The notes under the pieces: generated by a model
What the model was told of the DNA's origin: nothing
What the model saw: only the letters and a program-made list of their open reading frames with translations
Databases searched by the model: none
Translations under genes and position numbers: made by a program
Assembly: GCA_963728825.1 (NCBI GenBank)
Contig: CAVSLA010000006.1
Location: forward strand, 186,001-250,000
Direction: 5' to 3'
DNA length: 64,000 nt
Source of the DNA: CAVREM01 sp963728825
GTDB lineage: Bacteria; Acidobacteriota; Vicinamibacteria; Vicinamibacterales; CAVVIG01
Shown here: positions 24,685 to 33,244 of the stretch, piece after piece
How positions within the stretch are numbered: the stretch's first letter is position 1
How the letters are laid out: the number at the start of each line of letters is the position of its first letter

Positions 24685-25947
24685 TCAGGCGAAGAGCCCC
24701 GGAAAATTTGCCGCGCGAATCGCATGCCCCGGGAACACGGCCTTGGGATCCTGCAGACCCAGATGGCGGACGACGATTTCGCCGAAGACGTCGCGGAAAT
24801 CGGTGGTGACCGCCAGATCGCGGCCGTCGTAGCGCTGTTCGCGGGCCAGCCCCGGCCACTTGCCATATACGCGGCCACCGCGGACGCCGCCGCCAACGAT
24901 CATCATCGCGTTCCCGTGACCGTGATCCGTACCGCGATTGCCGTTCTCGTTCACCGCCCGGCCGAACTCTGACATCGTCAAGACGACGGTCTCGGCGAGC
25001 CGATCGCCCAGATCGGCGAGCAGCGCGGCGATCAATCGGCTGAAGTCGTCGAGTCTGGTGGCGAGCTGCCCCTGAGCGCCTCCCTGGTTGACATGAGTGT
25101 CCCAGCCGCCAAGGTCTGCGAACGCCACTTCGAGGCCGACGCCCGCCTTCGACAGCTGGGCGATCTGCTTCAATGCCTGGCCGAACGGACTCCGTGGGTA
25201 GTCAGCGCCGTGCTCCGGCTGGTAGCGGGTCGGGTCGGCGGCCTTCAGCGTCCTGATAGCGTCAAAGGTATCGCGGCCGGTCCCGTTCAGGACGCGGTCT
25301 GCCGCCGCCGCGTACTGCTCTTCGAACGACGCGCCCATTCGTTCGCCGCGCACCCCGAACTGTCCCAGCTGACTCATGGCAACCGCCGGGGCGACACCCT
25401 GGAGCGCGCGCGGCAGCTGTTGCGTCAGCGAGACGGCGCGGAACGCCGCGGCATTTTCGGCTTTTCTCACCTGCAGGTATCGGTTCAGCCAGCCGTCGTC
25501 AGTCGACTTCACGCCGGGCGTGGCCGATTCCATGAAGTCCTGCGCGTCGAAGTGGGACCGCGTGGCGTCGTGCGACCCGCAGGCGTGCACGATTGCCAGC
25601 TCCCGCCGATCCCAGAACGGCTTCAGAGCCTGCAGTCGCGGATTCAGACCGAAGAACCCGTCGAGGTCCAACGCACCTTCGTCGGGCCGGGCGGCCGATG
25701 CGCCGCCGAAGCCGACGCGCGGCGAACCCGGCCGGCCGATCGCAATGCTCGGACGCGCGCGGTAGTACTCCGGGTCGGCGAACGGCACGATCATGTTCAG
25801 GCCGTCGACCGCGCCGCGCTGAAAGATCGCGATGAGCTGCCGGCCGCGCCCTGCGGCAAACGCAGTACGGGCGAGGAACGAGGGCGCGAAGCCCAGGCTC
25901 ACCATCGCGAACGCGCCGTTCTTGAGGAACACTCTGCGCGAAACCAT
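24685..25947 (-). CDS. DUF1501 domain-containing secreted protein
   Basis: A 420-residue protein with a twin-arginine signal (SRRVFLKNG) and a DUF1501 domain. This family has an alkaline-phosphatase/sulfatase-like fold. Characteristic segments are LIAIFQRGAVDGLNMIVPF, HACGSHDATRSHFDAQDFME and the metal-binding TDHGHGNAMMIVGG. It starts 3 bp after the DUF1800 stop, in the pairing seen across Planctomycetota and Acidobacteriota. The two are thought to act together in the envelope; substrate unknown. Confidence 0.9.
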   Translation of the reverse strand: MVSRRVFLKNGAFAMVSLGFAPSFLARTAFAAGRGRQLIAIFQRGAVDGLNMIVPFADPEYYRARPSIAIGRPGSPRVGFGGASAARPDEGALDLDGFFGLNPRLQALKPFWDRRELAIVHACGSHDATRSHFDAQDFMESATPGVKSTDDGWLNRYLQVRKAENAAAFRAVSLTQQLPRALQGVAPAVAMSQLGQFGVRGERMGASFEEQYAAAADRVLNGTGRDTFDAIRTLKAADPTRYQPEHGADYPRSPFGQALKQIAQLSKAGVGLEVAFADLGGWDTHVNQGGAQGQLATRLDDFSRLIAALLADLGDRLAETVVLTMSEFGRAVNENGNRGTDHGHGNAMMIVGGGVRGGRVYGKWPGLAREQRYDGRDLAVTTDFRDVFGEIVVRHLGLQDPKAVFPGHAIRAANFPGLFA

Positions 25948-25950
25948 AGG

Positions 25951-27564
25951 TCACCGTTTCTGGAATTCGGGAGAACCGAGCGTCAGCGCGAGAGCCTGTT
26001 GCGACGTCGTGGCGCGAGAGATGGTGGCGCGGGTCGCGTCGGACACTTGAAGACCTGCCAGTGGATCCGACCCAGGCAGTGTCGCTCGACGCTCGGTCGT
26101 TCGAGGTTCGGTCGTTCGACGTTCGGCCGAGCCGCCGGATGGTCCGGCGGCGAGCGTCTGCGCGAAGTTCATCCGATTGACGAGCGCGCCCGTGTTGACC
26201 CACGCGTCAGCGGTGTCCTTGTAGCCGGTGGGCGGCTGACATTGGTAGAGCGGCATCCCGAGCTGCTGCAGCGACCGGACGATCGTCTGTGCGTCGGCGA
26301 GGTCGGTGCCGGTGGCACGGATCGCGCTGACGACGAACTCGAACGGCGTTTTGATTTTGGCGCCGTGCGCGGCGGGCGTCAGGAACTCGGCGGAGGTCAG
26401 GAGCGTCCGCATCACCTCGCGCAGGTCGCCGTCGGCCGCGGTGAAGCGCGCCGCCATCCGATCGACCAGCGACGCCGGGGGCGTGTCGCTCACGAACCGC
26501 CGTGCCAGCTTCGTCGAGATGAACCGCGCCGTCGAAGGGTGCCTGGCGAGGAGGTCGAGAACGGCCTCTCCGTCTTTGATGCCGCCGGCATCGATGCGCC
26601 GGCCGAGCACTGTTTTCACGCCATCACCGTGCATCCGCGGTTCGAAGCGGAACGTGCCGCGAGCCCTCGGGTTCTCAATCGTCCAGCCCGTGAACGCGCG
26701 AGCCACTTCGGTGACGTCCTTCTGGGTGTAGCCGCCGTCGACGCCGAGCGTGTGCAGCTCCATCAACTCGCGCGCATAGTTCTCGTTCAACCCGCGGCGC
26801 ATGGCGTTCGGTTGCTGCGCCGGCGCCGGCGGCAACTGTTGCGGCCGTGGGGGGCGGCCAGCATTCGGCCGCCGTGGATTGATCCCCCGTGCCCGCTGCT
26901 GCGGCTGGGCGTTCGGGTCGGCGCTCATCCAGTTGTCGAGATAGAAGAGCATCGCCGGGCTCTTGGCAGTCGCGCCGAGCAGATCGCGGAAGCGTCCCAG
27001 GACGTGCGGTCGAATTGCGTCGCGCTCGTCCTCGATCAGCATGTAGCGGACCGGTCCCTTGCGCGAGTCGACGTTGAAGTGGTTGAACCAGAAGTCGGTC
27101 AGCACTTCTTCCAGCTGCCGGTCGCTGTAGCTGGCGCGCAGCACTTTCTGCTGTGACAGCTCGAGGAAAGGCTGATTGCCGCGCTGCTGCGCCGCGTCCG
27201 GCATCGGCGGCCGCATCGTCGGGTCCGCGTTTCCCCGGGCAGCCGCCTGCTGCCGCTGCCGCCTTGCTTGAAGCAGCGGCTGCTGGTAGTTGGCAAGCAG
27301 CTCGGAGGCGGACAGCGAAAGAGTGGTCAGACCCGCCAGCCGGGCGCGCATGTCCGCGTCGGGGATTCGCTCTGGATGAAGCTGCTGCTCGATGTAACGG
27401 TCGACACCGAGCTCCCGAACCCGTTCGACGTCACCCGGTCGGGCGCCGAACCCGATCCGGTTGAGCACGTGCACGATTGCAGCGGTATCGGCAGGCGGGG
27501 CAGCGTGTGGCGACACCACCAGCGCGGCAATCAAGACGGCAATGAGGGCGGCCAGTCTCCGCAT
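25951..27564 (-). CDS. DUF1800 domain-containing secreted protein
   Basis: A 537-residue protein with a signal peptide and a DUF1800 domain (HVLNRIGFGARPGDVERV, TDFWFNHFNVDSRKGPV, NENYARELMELHTLGVDGGYTQ, VARAFTGWTIENPRA). The ribosome-binding site is GAGAGGAA. Two low-complexity insertions are visible: a Pro/Arg/Gln-rich loop around residue 230-260, and SAERRTTEPRTTERRATL near residue 480-497. The second is encoded by a heptamer repeat like those in nearby intergenic regions. The partner DUF1501 gene follows at once. Confidence 0.9.
   Translation of the reverse strand: MRRLAALIAVLIAALVVSPHAAPPADTAAIVHVLNRIGFGARPGDVERVRELGVDRYIEQQLHPERIPDADMRARLAGLTTLSLSASELLANYQQPLLQARRQRQQAAARGNADPTMRPPMPDAAQQRGNQPFLELSQQKVLRASYSDRQLEEVLTDFWFNHFNVDSRKGPVRYMLIEDERDAIRPHVLGRFRDLLGATAKSPAMLFYLDNWMSADPNAQPQQRARGINPRRPNAGRPPRPQQLPPAPAQQPNAMRRGLNENYARELMELHTLGVDGGYTQKDVTEVARAFTGWTIENPRARGTFRFEPRMHGDGVKTVLGRRIDAGGIKDGEAVLDLLARHPSTARFISTKLARRFVSDTPPASLVDRMAARFTAADGDLREVMRTLLTSAEFLTPAAHGAKIKTPFEFVVSAIRATGTDLADAQTIVRSLQQLGMPLYQCQPPTGYKDTADAWVNTGALVNRMNFAQTLAAGPSGGSAERRTTEPRTTERRATLPGSDPLAGLQVSDATRATISRATTSQQALALTLGSPEFQKR
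26083..26129. repeat. Heptamer repeat inside the DUF1800 coding region
   Basis: Units such as GTCGTTC, GAGGTTCG and GACGTTCG repeat with about 7-bp spacing. On the coding strand they give an Arg/Thr/Glu-rich loop. The sequence type matches the left part of the 24603-24683 array. Confidence 0.6.
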
Positions 27565-27618
27565 GCAAGTTCCTCTCAGCAGGGTTAGACCGGCTCCGGC
27601 ACGGATCGTTAAATACCG

Positions 27619-29364
27619 CTAACGGGCAACCCGCAGGTCGATGGCCTTCGTCTCCTCTTCGCGAATGGTGAAGCTGGTGGCATTTTTGCTCAGCTCTTCC
27701 AGATAGCCAGGATCGCCGCCGCGGCGGTTCGGGTCGAGATATTCGACGGCGACCGCATAGTAATCGCCCGGCTGCAGCCGGGTGCGCAGCGAATAGCGGC
27801 CGTTCTGATCCGGCCGGCCGGTCGCCGTCGACGAGGCTGATGCCGGTCGCGGAAACCAGCGGTCGCGATCCTGCGGGAAGACGAAGACCGTGACGTCCGT
27901 GACGACATCGCCGCGCTGGTTGGTCACCACACCCGACACGGTCTGGAAACGGTTGGTCAGGACGACTTCGACGTCCTTGACCGTCGAGCCCGACGCGGCG
28001 GTCAGGCCCTCTTCGGTGATGTCGCGGTTGTCGTGCATGACCGATTTCATCGTCCAATTGGGGTTGTTCATCGGCGTCACGCGCACGACCAGCTCGCCAG
28101 GCGGGCCTTTCACCTCGAACGTGAAGTCGTCGTTGACGATCGGTGGTCCGGTCATCGGCATTGGTATCATCGTGCCCGGCATCTTCGGCGTCGCCATGAC
28201 GCGAACCGCGGAGGCCTCGAGCGCCTGCGTGGGGGGATCGAAGAGAATCCGGCCGGTGATCGTCACCGGCTGCTGCGGTGACAGGATGACATCGCTCACG
28301 TCGTCGCCGGAAACGGTGACGGTCGCGATGAGCGCCTCCGGCGGAGCTCCCGGGGTCGAATTTGGCGTCATCGCACGCACAACATAATTGCCCGGCGTGA
28401 CGCCGTTGATCGTGAACGTTCCGTCTGGCCTGATTGGTCCTGTGCGAGGACTCATCATGCCCATCGGTTCCGATCGCTGCGGCATCGCCATCGCCATGCC
28501 CATTTTGAGCGGTTGGCCCCGCGAATCCATGGTGCGGCCGCTGATGCGCGCCGTTCGTGTCGGCGAAAGCATGATCTCTAGGCCGGTCACCGTCTGTCCC
28601 AGCTCGACTCGGACCGTCTGGGCCTGTGCCACATCGGTTGCGTTCGGGAAGTAGGTGGGCGTGTAGCCGGATCGATCGTCCGTTTCAAACGGTCCGCCCA
28701 TGTTCATGACGTTCGCCTGGACGACGTAGTCGCCGGGAGCAAGCCCCCACACACGAAATTCGCCGGTGTCGGGCGTCTGCATCATTCCGCCCGGGCCGGT
28801 CATCTGCGGCTGTTGACGTCCGTTCACCCACCGCAGCTGCATCGGCTGAACGCTGACGCCCGCGACCGGTTCACCAAATTCGTCCACCACCCGGCCGGTA
28901 ATGGCCGCTCCGCGCGGCAGCGCGAAGTTGATGCGATCGACAGTCTGTCCGGCCTTCACGTCGAGCGGTCGTCCCATCTCGTTGGGCCGGGTCTGACCGT
29001 GGCTGATCGTCACGAAGCCTGCCCTGGAGACCGTGACCATGTAACGGCCGGCGGGAAGGTCCGCCAGCTCGTACCGTCCCGAGGCGTCCGTCATGGCGGC
29101 GCGCGGTTCGCGGAGCTCGGGAGCGCTCACGCGCACTGCGGCGCGGCGCAACGGCCGGTTATCTTCGGAAGATACGACGAGGCCGCTGATTCTGGCTGTG
29201 CCGGTGGTCTGCTGCGGCTGATCGCGGGCCGGCGGCCTGGGAGGCGGTTGCGGCCTGTCGGGCACCGCGACGCCTGGCACGGTGCCGCCTTGAACCTGGG
29301 CGTTCGCCGGCGGGACCGCGGAAAGGACGAGGGACGCCACGAGAACCGCAGAAACTCGAGACAT
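27619..29364 (-). CDS. Secreted multi-domain protein with carboxypeptidase-regulatory repeats
   Basis: A 581-residue protein beginning at the ATG at 29364, which has a GGGAGC site and starts the signal peptide (VSAVLVASLVLSAVPPANAQ). Several beta-sandwich carboxypeptidase-regulatory-like repeats follow: ARISGLVVSSEDNRPLRRA, AAITGRVVDEFGEPVAGVS, ARISGRTMDSRGQPLKMG, and QTVSGVVTNQRGDVVTDVT. There is no receptor barrel, so it is probably a periplasmic or surface structural/binding protein. The upstream in-frame extension lacks a signal-peptide character. Confidence 0.85.
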   Translation of the reverse strand: MSRVSAVLVASLVLSAVPPANAQVQGGTVPGVAVPDRPQPPPRPPARDQPQQTTGTARISGLVVSSEDNRPLRRAAVRVSAPELREPRAAMTDASGRYELADLPAGRYMVTVSRAGFVTISHGQTRPNEMGRPLDVKAGQTVDRINFALPRGAAITGRVVDEFGEPVAGVSVQPMQLRWVNGRQQPQMTGPGGMMQTPDTGEFRVWGLAPGDYVVQANVMNMGGPFETDDRSGYTPTYFPNATDVAQAQTVRVELGQTVTGLEIMLSPTRTARISGRTMDSRGQPLKMGMAMAMPQRSEPMGMMSPRTGPIRPDGTFTINGVTPGNYVVRAMTPNSTPGAPPEALIATVTVSGDDVSDVILSPQQPVTITGRILFDPPTQALEASAVRVMATPKMPGTMIPMPMTGPPIVNDDFTFEVKGPPGELVVRVTPMNNPNWTMKSVMHDNRDITEEGLTAASGSTVKDVEVVLTNRFQTVSGVVTNQRGDVVTDVTVFVFPQDRDRWFPRPASASSTATGRPDQNGRYSLRTRLQPGDYYAVAVEYLDPNRRGGDPGYLEELSKNATSFTIREEETKAIDLRVAR

Positions 29365-29417
29365 GGGCGCTCCCTGACGGCGGACCTGAAGGTCCACCTG
29401 ACGTTTCGTACTATCGA

Positions 29418-31016
29418 TTAGACGCTGGATCGGCTCCGGCTGTCTCTGAGAATTTCGCGCGCCGCCAGCGCCCCGGACCTGCCGTCAAGGCCGGTTCCTG
29501 GATGGGTGCCGGCTCCGCACAGGTAGAGATTGCGGAGCGGCGTCCGATACCGTGCCCAACCCAGAAGCGGCCGCGCCAGATACAACTGGTCGAGTGCGAG
29601 CTCGCCGTGGAAGATGTGGCCGCCGGTCAGGCCATAGGTTCGTTCCAGGTCCAAAGGGGTGACGATCTGGCGTCCGACAATGGATCGCTCGAACCCCGGG
29701 GCGCTCCGCTCGATCGCGCGGATCGCCTGCTGGCAGAGCCGGTCCCTTTCAACCTCCCACGTCGTGTCGCGCAACGCGTACGGCGTGAACTGCACGTACG
29801 CCGAGACGACATGCTGGCCTGCCGGAGCCAGGGATCCGTCAGCGATGGACGGAATCGTCAGATCGATGGCCGGCTGCTCGGCGAATGCGCCGTATTTCGA
29901 TGCGTCAAACGCCCGGTCGATGGCGTTGATATCGCCAGAGAGCCGGACCCACCCTGACAGCGCCGCGACCTGTTGTTCAGGCGGCAGACTTGCCAGTCCC
30001 GAGAACTTTGGCAGGGTCGACACCGCGAAATTGATTTTCGTGAGCGTCCCACGCATGCGTATCTGCCGGACCGATTCGCGGAAGTCCGGCGGGAGATGAA
30101 CGGGATCCATCAACTCGAGCAACGTGCGCCGCGGATCGGTGCTCGCCACGACCAGGCGGGATCTCAGTTCTTCGCCGCTTTCGAGGACGACACCGGCTGC
30201 GGCTTCGCCGGCGACGGCGATTGATTTGACGCGCGCGCCGGTGCGAATGTCAGCGCCGGCCTGACGGGCGGCGCTCTGGAGCGCCTGGCTGATTGCCCCG
30301 GCGCCGCCGCGCGCCGTCCAGCCGGCCGCCAGCGGCTCGCTGTGTCTCGCTGCCAGAAGGAGGAAGACGGCGGTGCTGCCGGCCGAGCGCGGCCCAAGGT
30401 GCGATCCAAATACGCCGGCCGCGGCGATCGCCGCCTGACTCTGATGGCTCTCGAACCATTCGGCTGCGAAATCGGCGACCGGCATCGGCAGCCACCGCAG
30501 CAGCCGATACGCATCGCTTCGGCCGAGCGCGCGGAACCGGCGGCCGGTCTTGAGCAGCTCGAACAGATCGCCGGCAGCCGGCGCATCGATTGGCGGTGCC
30601 GGTGACGAGAGCAGCGGCCGCAGCACTCCACCGATCGCCGAGAGACTTCTCAGAAACTCCGGGTAGCGTGACGCATCCTGCTGCGACAGTGCCGCCAATG
30701 CCCGTTCGGTCTGCGCCCGGTCCCGCCAGATGGTCAGCGCCGGGGCGTCCGCCGGTGCCACGCTGCCGATCGCATCCGTGCTGACAATCTTCAACCCGTG
30801 GCGTTCGAGGCCGAGATCGCGAACGAGCGCCGCATCGAGCGCCGCCCAGTGGGACAGCGTCGGACACCGGAATCCCGGAACGAGTTCACCCGTGATGGCA
30901 CACCCGCCGACCTCGCCGGCGGCCTCGAGCAGCAACGGCTTCAGGCCGCCCTTCGCAAGCATGGTGGCGGCGACCAGGCCGTTGACGCCGCCGCCGATGA
31001 TGATGACGTCACGCAT
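29418..31016 (-). CDS. PYROXD2/phytoene-desaturase-like FAD oxidoreductase, copy A
   Basis: A 532-residue flavoprotein with an N-terminal Rossmann FAD site (VIIIGGGVNGLVAATMLAKGG), a central substrate domain and the C-terminal FAD-closing strip LYLCGAGTHPGTGLDGRSG. It resembles the PYROXD2 branch of carotenoid-desaturase-like proteins rather than true CrtI, and no carotenoid genes are present. Substrate unknown. A similar gene lies at 31586-33157 on the same strand, pointing to tandem duplication with the four-helix-bundle gene inserted between the copies. No strong ribosome-binding site precedes the ATG. Confidence 0.85.
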   Translation of the reverse strand: MRDVIIIGGGVNGLVAATMLAKGGLKPLLLEAAGEVGGCAITGELVPGFRCPTLSHWAALDAALVRDLGLERHGLKIVSTDAIGSVAPADAPALTIWRDRAQTERALAALSQQDASRYPEFLRSLSAIGGVLRPLLSSPAPPIDAPAAGDLFELLKTGRRFRALGRSDAYRLLRWLPMPVADFAAEWFESHQSQAAIAAAGVFGSHLGPRSAGSTAVFLLLAARHSEPLAAGWTARGGAGAISQALQSAARQAGADIRTGARVKSIAVAGEAAAGVVLESGEELRSRLVVASTDPRRTLLELMDPVHLPPDFRESVRQIRMRGTLTKINFAVSTLPKFSGLASLPPEQQVAALSGWVRLSGDINAIDRAFDASKYGAFAEQPAIDLTIPSIADGSLAPAGQHVVSAYVQFTPYALRDTTWEVERDRLCQQAIRAIERSAPGFERSIVGRQIVTPLDLERTYGLTGGHIFHGELALDQLYLARPLLGWARYRTPLRNLYLCGAGTHPGTGLDGRSGALAAREILRDSRSRSSV

Positions 31017-31023
31017 GGGGGGC

Positions 31024-31101
31024 CGTTCTGCGTTCTACGTTCTCCGTTCTACGTTCTACCTGGTTCGTTCTACGTTCTACGTTCTTCGTTCTACGTTCTA
31101 C
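31024..31101. repeat. GTTCTAC heptamer array (left flank of the four-helix gene)
   Basis: About ten imperfect 7-bp units (TTCTACG, TTCTCCG, TTCTTCG) read in the GTTCTAC direction on the plus strand. The array begins 8 bp from the oxidoreductase start and lies on the left of the four-helix-bundle gene. The array on its right side (31564-31588) runs in the opposite orientation. Confidence 0.85.
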
Positions 31102-31160
31102 CGCCGAGAGATTGCGCGCAGAACGATGTGCAGGCCGGTCATGTCGGTACAGCACATGGG

Positions 31161-31166
31161 TACCAT
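31161..31166 (+). promoter_or_regulatory. Probable -10 box (TACCAT) of the four-helix-bundle gene
   Basis: TACCAT ends 6 nt before the ATG at 31173. No ribosome-binding site is present, which fits leaderless transcription. Confidence 0.4.
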
Positions 31167-31172
31167 CGCCGC

Positions 31173-31574
31173 ATGGTCGTGCGCAGATTTCAGGATCTCG
31201 AGGCATGGCAGCTGGCAGATGCCTTGAAGCTGGAAGTGTATCGGTTGACCAAAACAGGGCCGGTTACGAGCGATCGAGATTACTCCCGCCAGATCCGTCG
31301 ATCGGCGGCGTCATCATCGCGCAATATCGCCGAAGGCTTCGGACGTTTCCGTCCGCGCCCATTCGCGCAGTACATGGAGTTTTCGATCGGCTCGACCCAT
31401 GAGACACATGATGCCCTGCTGGACGGCGTCGACCAGGATTATTTCGCACTGCCCGCTGTCGCTCCTGCGTTGGAGCTGGTAAAGCGCTGTTTGCAGGTTT
31501 CCACGAAGCTCCTTCTTTATCTCAAGCGCTGCGACGAACGCGACCTGCGATTCTTCATTCCACCTCGAACGTAG
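31173..31574 (+). CDS. Four-helix-bundle protein (S23/23S-rRNA-intervening-sequence family)
   Basis: A 133-residue all-helical protein. The family hallmarks FQDLEAWQLADALKLEVY, SRQIRRSAASSSRNIAEGFGR and YMEFSIGSTHE are present. The family includes proteins encoded in 23S rRNA intervening sequences and the Avd accessory proteins of diversity-generating retroelements; its role in isolated form is unknown. No reverse transcriptase or rRNA gene is near. Upstream in-frame codons are repeat-derived, so the ATG at 31173 was chosen. The last residues Arg-Thr and the TAG stop come from the heptamer array on the right. The gene is bracketed by inverted arrays, suggesting it moved as a unit. Confidence 0.88.
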   Translation: MVVRRFQDLEAWQLADALKLEVYRLTKTGPVTSDRDYSRQIRRSAASSSRNIAEGFGRFRPRPFAQYMEFSIGSTHETHDALLDGVDQDYFALPAVAPALELVKRCLQVSTKLLLYLKRCDERDLRFFIPPRT

Positions 31575-31588
31575 AACGTAGAACGTCA
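31564..31588. repeat. GTAGAAC array between convergent genes
   Basis: CGAAC GTAGAAC GTAGAAC GTCA supplies the TAG stop of the four-helix gene on the plus strand and the TGA stop of the PYROXD2-like gene on the minus strand. Confidence 0.8.
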
Positions 31589-33157
31589 CTGTTTTCGCAA
31601 GATCCTGAGTGCTGCATTCCTCCCCGGCGCGCCCATGATGCCGCCGCCGGGATGGGCGCCGGAGCCGCACATCCACAGGTGGCGGATCGGCGTGGTGTAC
31701 TGCGCCCACCCCGGTGCCGGGCGCAGGAAGAATAGCTGCTCGAGGGTGAGCTCGCCCTGAAAGATGTTGCCTTCCGACAGGCCGAATTCGCGTTCGAGGT
31801 CGAGGGGGGTCAGGACCTGGCGGTGCAGGATGATGTCGCGGATGTTCGGCGCGAACTCTGCGATCGTGTCGACAACCGCGTTGCCGAACGCCTCGCGCTG
31901 ACCGTCCCATGTGCCGCTCGCGAGCGCGTAGGGCGCGTACTGCACGAAGCAGGACAGGATGTGCTTGCCGGGCGGCGCGACCGACGGATCGGTCAGCGTC
32001 GGGATCACCATGTCGATGTACGGCCGCCGCGAGAACTCTCCGTACTTGGCCTGGTCGTAGGCGCGCTCCATGTGATCCACGCTCGGCGAAATCGAAATGG
32101 CTCCCCGGAGATGGGGGCCTGGTCCGGGCAGGGCCCGAAAGCTCGGCAGCGAATCGAGCGCCAGGTTGACCTTGCCCGACGAGCCGCGGAACTTGAAGCG
32201 GCGCACTTCATCCACGAAGTCGGTCGGCAGCTCGGCCGGCTCCAGCAGCTTCAGAAACGTGAGCCGCGGATCGACGCTCGACAGCACCAGGCTCGCGTCG
32301 AGCTCGTCGCCGTTCGACAGCGTCACGCCCGTCGCCGTTTCACCCTTCGTCCGGATGCGCGCGACGCTCGTGTTGGTCCGGATTTCGACGCCGGCTTCGC
32401 GAGCCGCCGACGCAATGGCATTCGAGATGGCCCCCGTGCCGCCGCGCGAAAATCCCCACGAGCGAAATGCGCCATCGATCTCACCCATGTAGTGGTGGAG
32501 CAGCACGTAGGCCGTGCCCGGGGACCGCACTCCCAGGAAGGTGCCGATGATGCCCGACGCCGACATCGTCGCCTTGAGCACGTCGGTCTCGAACCACTGA
32601 TCGAGAAAGTCGACAGCGCTCATCGTCATCAGCTGGAGCTGATTGCGGCGGTCCTGAAGCGGCAGCGCGCGAAAGCGCTGGCCCAGGAACAGCAGTTTTC
32701 CGAGATCGCGCGGATTCAGCGACAGCGGATCGGGCGGAGTCATGTTCAGGATCGGCTTGACGAACCGCGCCATCTCGACCATCGCCTTGCCGTATTCGTC
32801 GTAGGCCTCGGCGTCGAGCCGTGAATGCCTGGCGATTTCGCGGCGGGTTTTTGCGTGGTCGTTCACCCGCCAGAGGTAGTTGCCGTCCGGCATCGGCGTG
32901 AAGGTGCCGTCGAGCGGCAGGATTTCGAGACCATGCCGCGGCAGGTCGAGGTCGCGGATGATCTCGGGGCGGAGCAGCGAGACCACGTACGAGCAGACCG
33001 AGAAACGGAAGCCGGGGAACACTTCCTCGGTGACCGCGGCGCCGCCGAGCACGTGGCGGCGCTCGATCACCAGCACCTTGCGGCCGGCCTTGCCGAGATA
33101 CGCTGCGGCGGTGAGCCCGTTGTGCCCGCCGCCGATGACGATCGCGTCGTAGCGCAC
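31586..33157 (-). CDS. PYROXD2/phytoene-desaturase-like FAD oxidoreductase, copy B
   Basis: A 523-residue flavoprotein starting with GTG. The N-terminal FAD site is AIVIGGGHNGLTAAAYLGKAG, and the C-terminal closing strip is LWMCGSGAHPGGGIMGAPG. Internal segments QVLTPLDLEREFGLSEGNIF and FFLRPAPGWAQYTTPI match copy A in layout (about 29418-31016). This copy is closer to the PYROXD2 consensus. Probable redox enzyme on an unknown, maybe lipid-like, substrate. It diverges from the GcvT-like gene; TATATT lies 7 nt before its start codon. Confidence 0.88.
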   Translation of the reverse strand: MRYDAIVIGGGHNGLTAAAYLGKAGRKVLVIERRHVLGGAAVTEEVFPGFRFSVCSYVVSLLRPEIIRDLDLPRHGLEILPLDGTFTPMPDGNYLWRVNDHAKTRREIARHSRLDAEAYDEYGKAMVEMARFVKPILNMTPPDPLSLNPRDLGKLLFLGQRFRALPLQDRRNQLQLMTMSAVDFLDQWFETDVLKATMSASGIIGTFLGVRSPGTAYVLLHHYMGEIDGAFRSWGFSRGGTGAISNAIASAAREAGVEIRTNTSVARIRTKGETATGVTLSNGDELDASLVLSSVDPRLTFLKLLEPAELPTDFVDEVRRFKFRGSSGKVNLALDSLPSFRALPGPGPHLRGAISISPSVDHMERAYDQAKYGEFSRRPYIDMVIPTLTDPSVAPPGKHILSCFVQYAPYALASGTWDGQREAFGNAVVDTIAEFAPNIRDIILHRQVLTPLDLEREFGLSEGNIFQGELTLEQLFFLRPAPGWAQYTTPIRHLWMCGSGAHPGGGIMGAPGRNAALRILRKQ

Positions 33158-33164
33158 GCGCTTT

Positions 33165-33170
33165 AATATA
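33165..33170 (-). promoter_or_regulatory. Probable -10 box (TATATT) of oxidoreductase copy B
   Basis: On the minus strand TATATT is followed by 7 nt (AAAGCGC) and the GTG start codon. No ribosome-binding site intervenes, so the mRNA is probably leaderless. Confidence 0.5.
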
Positions 33171-33244
33171 GTTCGCGCGCGACCGTTTCATCAGCGGCGG
33201 CGCCGCTTTACTTGATCGCCGGAAAGGGTTATAGGTGTCGAACC

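Noticed and set aside
31173..31574. Diversity-generating retroelement accessory gene (Avd)
   Set aside because: The fold family fits, but there is no reverse transcriptase or template/variable repeat pair nearby.
31173..31574. 23S rRNA intervening sequence
   Set aside because: The gene family occurs in rRNA insertions, but no rRNA sequence flanks it here.
31024..31588. CRISPR array
   Set aside because: Repeat units are 7 bp and contiguous without spacers; no cas genes are present.
29418..33157. Carotenoid biosynthesis genes (crtI)
   Set aside because: Sequences fit the PYROXD2-like branch better and no other carotenoid genes are present.
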